Shown here: one piece after another, positions 5,845-6,505 of the stretch | How the letters are laid out: every line of letters begins with the position of its first letter | How positions within the stretch are numbered: position 1 is the stretch's first letter | Assembly: GCA_902470265.1 (NCBI GenBank) | Contig: CABRFW010000097.1 | Coordinates: 1-6,505 of the forward strand | Source of the DNA: an uncultured Collinsella sp. | GTDB taxonomy: Bacteria; Actinomycetota; Coriobacteriia; Coriobacteriales; Coriobacteriaceae | DNA: 6,505 nucleotides | Reading direction: 5' to 3' | The notes under the pieces: model-generated | Database searches by the model: none | What the model was told of the DNA's origin: nothing | The model's input: only the letters and a program-made list of their open reading frames with translations | Position numbers and translations under genes: made by a program

Positions 5845-5863
5845 TCGCACGCTGGGAGGGAAA

Positions 5864-6505
5864 ATGAGGAAAACTCGCCCCGTCAACGCGCTCAAGAAGC
5901 TAGGCATAGGCCTCGCCTTTGGAGCTGCGACCATCATGTCCATGCCGACATCTGCGCTCGCCTGTACGCAGATGTACATGGGCAAAAACCTTACGGCCGA
6001 CGGCAACACGTACTACGGCCGCGCCGAGGACTTTGGCAAGCGCTATCTTAAGCACTACGGCATCGAACCTGCCCACGAACCTGGCTTTAAGTACAGCTCG
6101 ATTGAATCTGCTTTTGAATACACTTCGAACAAGCCTACCTATCGCTACAGCTATGTACGCGACCACCCCTCCAACTGGATGGGTCGCACCGACGCCTACT
6201 CCGAGGCCGGCATCAACGAGAAGGGCGTCTCCTGCTCCGCCACGCTAAGCACCTCCTATAACGAGGAGGCCGCTGCAGCAGACCCCATCGATGAGGAAGT
6301 GGGTCTGGGCGAGTACAGTTACGGCAGCATCATCCTGGGCGAGAGCGCCACGGCCCGCGAGGGCGTCGAGCTTCTCGGCAGCCTGATCGATGATCAAGGC
6401 GTCTGTACCAACGACCAGATCATCATCGCCGACAACAACGAGACCTGGCTGTTCGCCACACTTTCCGCCCATCAGTGGATCGCCATGAAGCTCGCTTACG
6501 ACGTC
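5864..6505 (+). CDS. Exported C69-family dipeptidase (PepD-like), N-terminal part, truncated by window edge
   Basis: 214 codons are visible, open to the window end; complete family members are around 470 residues or longer, so less than half is present. Peptidase family C69 enzymes are N-terminal-nucleophile hydrolases that cleave dipeptides. A signal peptide is clear: basic start (MRKTRPVNALKK), hydrophobic stretch at about 13-27, and an A-L-A site before C34. C34 opens the mature chain C-T-Q-M-Y-M-G-K-N-L-T-A-D-G-N-T and matches the family's catalytic N-terminal Cys, with Y-Y-G-R-A-E-D as the next conserved block. Further family blocks are Y-S-E-A-G-I-N-E-K-G-V, A-D-P, T-A-R-E-G-V-E-L-L-G and the W-L-F/HQW segment. 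The start ATG has GGGAGGG directly upstream. The protein likely acts outside the membrane in peptide feeding or wall peptide turnover. Any C-terminal anchor lies beyond the window. Confidence 0.92.
   Translation, partial: MRKTRPVNALKKLGIGLAFGAATIMSMPTSALACTQMYMGKNLTADGNTYYGRAEDFGKRYLKHYGIEPAHEPGFKYSSIESAFEYTSNKPTYRYSYVRDHPSNWMGRTDAYSEAGINEKGVSCSATLSTSYNEEAAAADPIDEEVGLGEYSYGSIILGESATAREGVELLGSLIDDQGVCTNDQIIIADNNETWLFATLSAHQWIAMKLAYDV

Noticed and set aside
5954..5965. Lipoprotein lipobox at the dipeptidase Cys
   Set aside because: A-L-A-C lacks the Leu at -3 and small residue at -2 of a lipobox, and the Cys is the predicted catalytic nucleophile.
5800..6051. An 83-codon frame starting ATGAGG before the dipeptidase, and a 10-codon frame 5771-5800 that overlaps its start
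   Set aside because: Neither has a ribosome site; the longer one runs out of frame through the dipeptidase signal peptide region. A leader peptide cannot be excluded but is not supported.
1..6505. CRISPR arrays, insertion sequences, tRNA or rRNA genes, attachment sites
   Set aside because: No spaced repeats, transposase motifs, terminal inverted repeats or recognisable structural RNA sequences were seen on either strand.

Overview
The window looks like chromosomal housekeeping DNA from a GC-rich, Gram-positive-type actinobacterium. The gene set (YugP-type membrane zinc peptidase, RNase D with HRDC domain, divergent lipid kinase, exported C69 dipeptidase), the strong GGAGG-type ribosome binding sites and the contrast between GC-rich genes and AT-rich spacers fit a gut Coriobacteriia member, perhaps Collinsella. 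That assignment is an inference from protein style and composition, because no rRNA or other marker gene is present.

Layout: positions 1 to about 4440 are a leftward (minus-strand) block. In transcription order it reads rnd (RNase D), a YugP-like membrane zinc metallopeptidase, xseA, xseB, hinT, and the first 56 codons of a LysR-type regulator cut by the left edge. Spacers of about 40 to 130 bases separate these genes. Two spacers carry structure: a 12-bp hairpin between the peptidase gene and xseA, and a TATAAT box enclosed by a dyad between xseB and hinT. A roughly 100-base divergent spacer at 4440-4537 separates rnd from a rightward block. That block holds a diacylglycerol/lipid kinase-like gene, then a previously easy-to-miss 30-codon single-pass membrane microprotein whose Shine-Dalgarno overlaps the kinase stop codon, then a strong intrinsic terminator. 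A 227-base AT-rich leader region follows, ending in a GCGA-loop hairpin. After it comes an exported C69-family dipeptidase, cut by the right edge.

How the genes relate: XseA and XseB are the two subunits of exonuclease VII and are clearly co-transcribed. RNase D acts on the 3' ends of structured RNAs. The kinase and the microprotein appear translationally linked and probably both act at the membrane. The dipeptidase stands alone with its own regulatory region. No mobile element, CRISPR array, tRNA or rRNA was seen. I found no convincing novel multi-gene system. The observations most worth a second look are the microprotein, the atypical nucleotide-binding loop of the kinase, the G9 tract inside the LysR gene, and the possible structure-controlled leader of the dipeptidase.
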